Of a DNA stretch of 14,638 bases, positions 13,856 to 14,638 are shown one piece after another. Under the pieces are notes generated by a model. It ran no database searches. It was not told the origin of the DNA and worked only from the letters and a program-made list of their open reading frames with translations. A program made the position numbers and the translations under genes. Positions within the stretch are counted from its first letter, which is position 1. Every line of letters starts with the position of its first letter. Source of the DNA: an uncultured Ignavibacteriota bacterium (GTDB taxonomy: Bacteria > Bacteroidota > Ignavibacteria > Tepidaquicellales > Tepidaquicellaceae); the NCBI GenBank assembly GCA_937959065.1, contig CALGOI010000235.1:1-14638 (forward strand), read 5' to 3'.

Positions 13856-14489
13856 TTGGACTATAAAAACTGTATAATTTTTTTAAATGGTGACCCTCCA
13901 CGAAAGAAGGTTGTCAAAAAATACGTCAGAAAGTCATCATTTGTTTTATGCGCTGATGGCGGAGCAAATTACATATCAAAATATAACATGATGCCAAATG
14001 CAATTATAGGTGACATGGACTCCATCAAACAGCCGCTTTTAAAAAAATATAAGAAAAAGAACGTCGAAATAATCGAGATCTCTGAGCAGGAAACCACTGA
14101 TTTTGAAAAGAGCCTGAATCATTGTATTGATATGGGCTTCGATACCGTATACGTTTTCGGCGGTGCCAGTCCTCGTGACGACCATACACTAAATACATAC
14201 AGTGTAATGAAGCGGTAAGAAATTAAAAATAGTTTTAATTGATAATAATTTTGAGATCTCATTCATAAATAAACATACTACCTTTAACTATAAAAAAGGC
14301 AAGCTGGTTTCACTGCTTCCATTAGCCCGCGCAACCGGGGTAACAACAAAAGGATTAGAATACCCGCTAAGAGGTGAGACGCTTGAGCTTGGGATGAGGG
14401 AAGGTACGCTAAACAGGGCAACTGCTCAGAATGTGTCAATTTCACTTAAAACCGGGAGTTTGATCTTATTTAAAAAGCATTTTTTATAA
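13856..14489 (+). pseudogene. thiN: thiamine pyrophosphokinase, split by a frameshift
   Basis: The enzyme transfers pyrophosphate from ATP to thiamine, giving the cofactor thiamine diphosphate. The first frame (TTG at 13856 to TAA at 14216-14218, 120 residues) has the catalytic half: LCADGGAN, IIGDMDSI, QETTDFEKSL and FGGASPRDDHTLNTYS. The second half is in another frame from 14217 to the TAA at 14487-14489: KKLKIVLIDNNFEISF, then KKGKLVSLLPLARATGVTTKG, LEYPLRGETLELG and NRATAQNVSISLKTGSLIL, the family's thiamine-binding beta domain. Joined, they make one full-length protein of about 210 residues. The simplest repair is restoring two bases (TA) at 14216, turning CGG-TAA into CGG-TAT-AAG and giving KRYKKLK. 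No start codon lies near the beginning of the second part, and no slippery heptamer is present. Either a sequencing error or a recent mutation fits. The TTG start is the only usable one after the upstream in-frame TAA. Confidence 0.88.
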
Positions 14490-14530
14490 TTTTATAAACT
14501 GATGGTTAGCTTTTCGATATACGATTATCT

Positions 14531-14536
14531 TATAAT
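14531..14536 (+). promoter_or_regulatory. possible -10 box downstream of thiN
   Basis: A perfect TATAAT sits in the 131-base gap between the thiN end and the last ATG. No convincing -35 box is found at the right distance, and the surroundings are AT-rich, so it may be chance. No terminator hairpin is seen after thiN. Confidence 0.25.
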
Positions 14537-14620
14537 AGAATTATACTTTGCGGCTGTCTTGTTTATTTGATTTGGCAAAAAATCTTCAGATAAAAGCACG
14601 GTTGATTATATTGTTGCAAG

Positions 14621-14638
14621 ATGAGTCGTAAGAATGAT
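14621..14638 (+). CDS. possible start of a gene cut by the window end
   Basis: ATG at 14621 opens six codons (MSRKND) before the window ends. Position, direction and a basic start are compatible with a new gene, but there is no Shine-Dalgarno and too little sequence to identify it. Confidence 0.3.

Noticed and set aside
14210..14222. Programmed ribosomal frameshift in thiN
   Set aside because: There is no slippery heptamer, the P-site CGG codon would re-pair badly after a +1 slip, and no stimulatory hairpin or upstream Shine-Dalgarno is evident.
1..14638. CRISPR arrays, insertion sequences, phage genes, tRNA or rRNA genes
   Set aside because: No regularly spaced repeats, transposase or integrase motifs, terminal inverted repeats, cloverleaf sequences or rRNA stretches were recognised on either strand.

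Overview
**Organism.** The window is AT-rich and gene-dense. I infer a member of the Bacteroidota/Ignavibacteriota/Chlorobi side of the FCB group. The signs are: mostly A/T-rich leaders without Shine-Dalgarno sequences, a BatA-type membrane protein with a VWA domain, an 'AYSQ'-type signal peptide end, a DUF885 peptidase, and TAA as the stop in almost every gene. This placement is inference; no rRNA or phylogenetic marker was aligned.

**Bases 1-4883 (all minus strand, read right to left).** Two housekeeping clusters are separated by a strong hairpin terminator at about 2149-2191. The upstream cluster runs gcvH, DUF177/yceD, rpmF (L32), plsX, an unrecognised 68-residue protein, then rpmB (L28). 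It joins one-carbon metabolism, ribosome assembly and phospholipid synthesis. The downstream cluster runs tgt, yajC, then ribB (cut by the window edge): queuosine tRNA modification, Sec translocase accessory, riboflavin synthesis. rpmF, rpmB, ribB and the second half of thiN were read directly from the sequence.

**4884-5286.** AT-rich divergent promoter region.

**5287-10645 (plus strand).** A tight three-gene operon: alaS (TTG start), a sugar-phosphate nucleotidyltransferase overlapping it by ATGA, and a cytoplasmic DUF885 metallopeptidase. It ends at a bidirectional terminator at about 10649-10677.

**10683-13754 (minus strand).** A BatA/VWA membrane protein followed by a predicted outer-membrane beta-barrel protein with a Cys/His-rich mature N-terminus.

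**13755-14638.** Short divergent promoter region, then a thiamine pyrophosphokinase gene split by a frameshift, then non-coding sequence and possibly the first six codons of another gene.

**What stands out.** Two normally indispensable genes are interrupted: rpmB has an in-frame TGA at codon 14 with no possible restart, and thiN is frameshifted near codon 120. Two of the three zinc cysteines of Tgt are absent. I found no CRISPR array, insertion sequence, phage module, tRNA or rRNA. I do not see a convincing undescribed multi-gene system: most of the window is ordinary housekeeping sequence.
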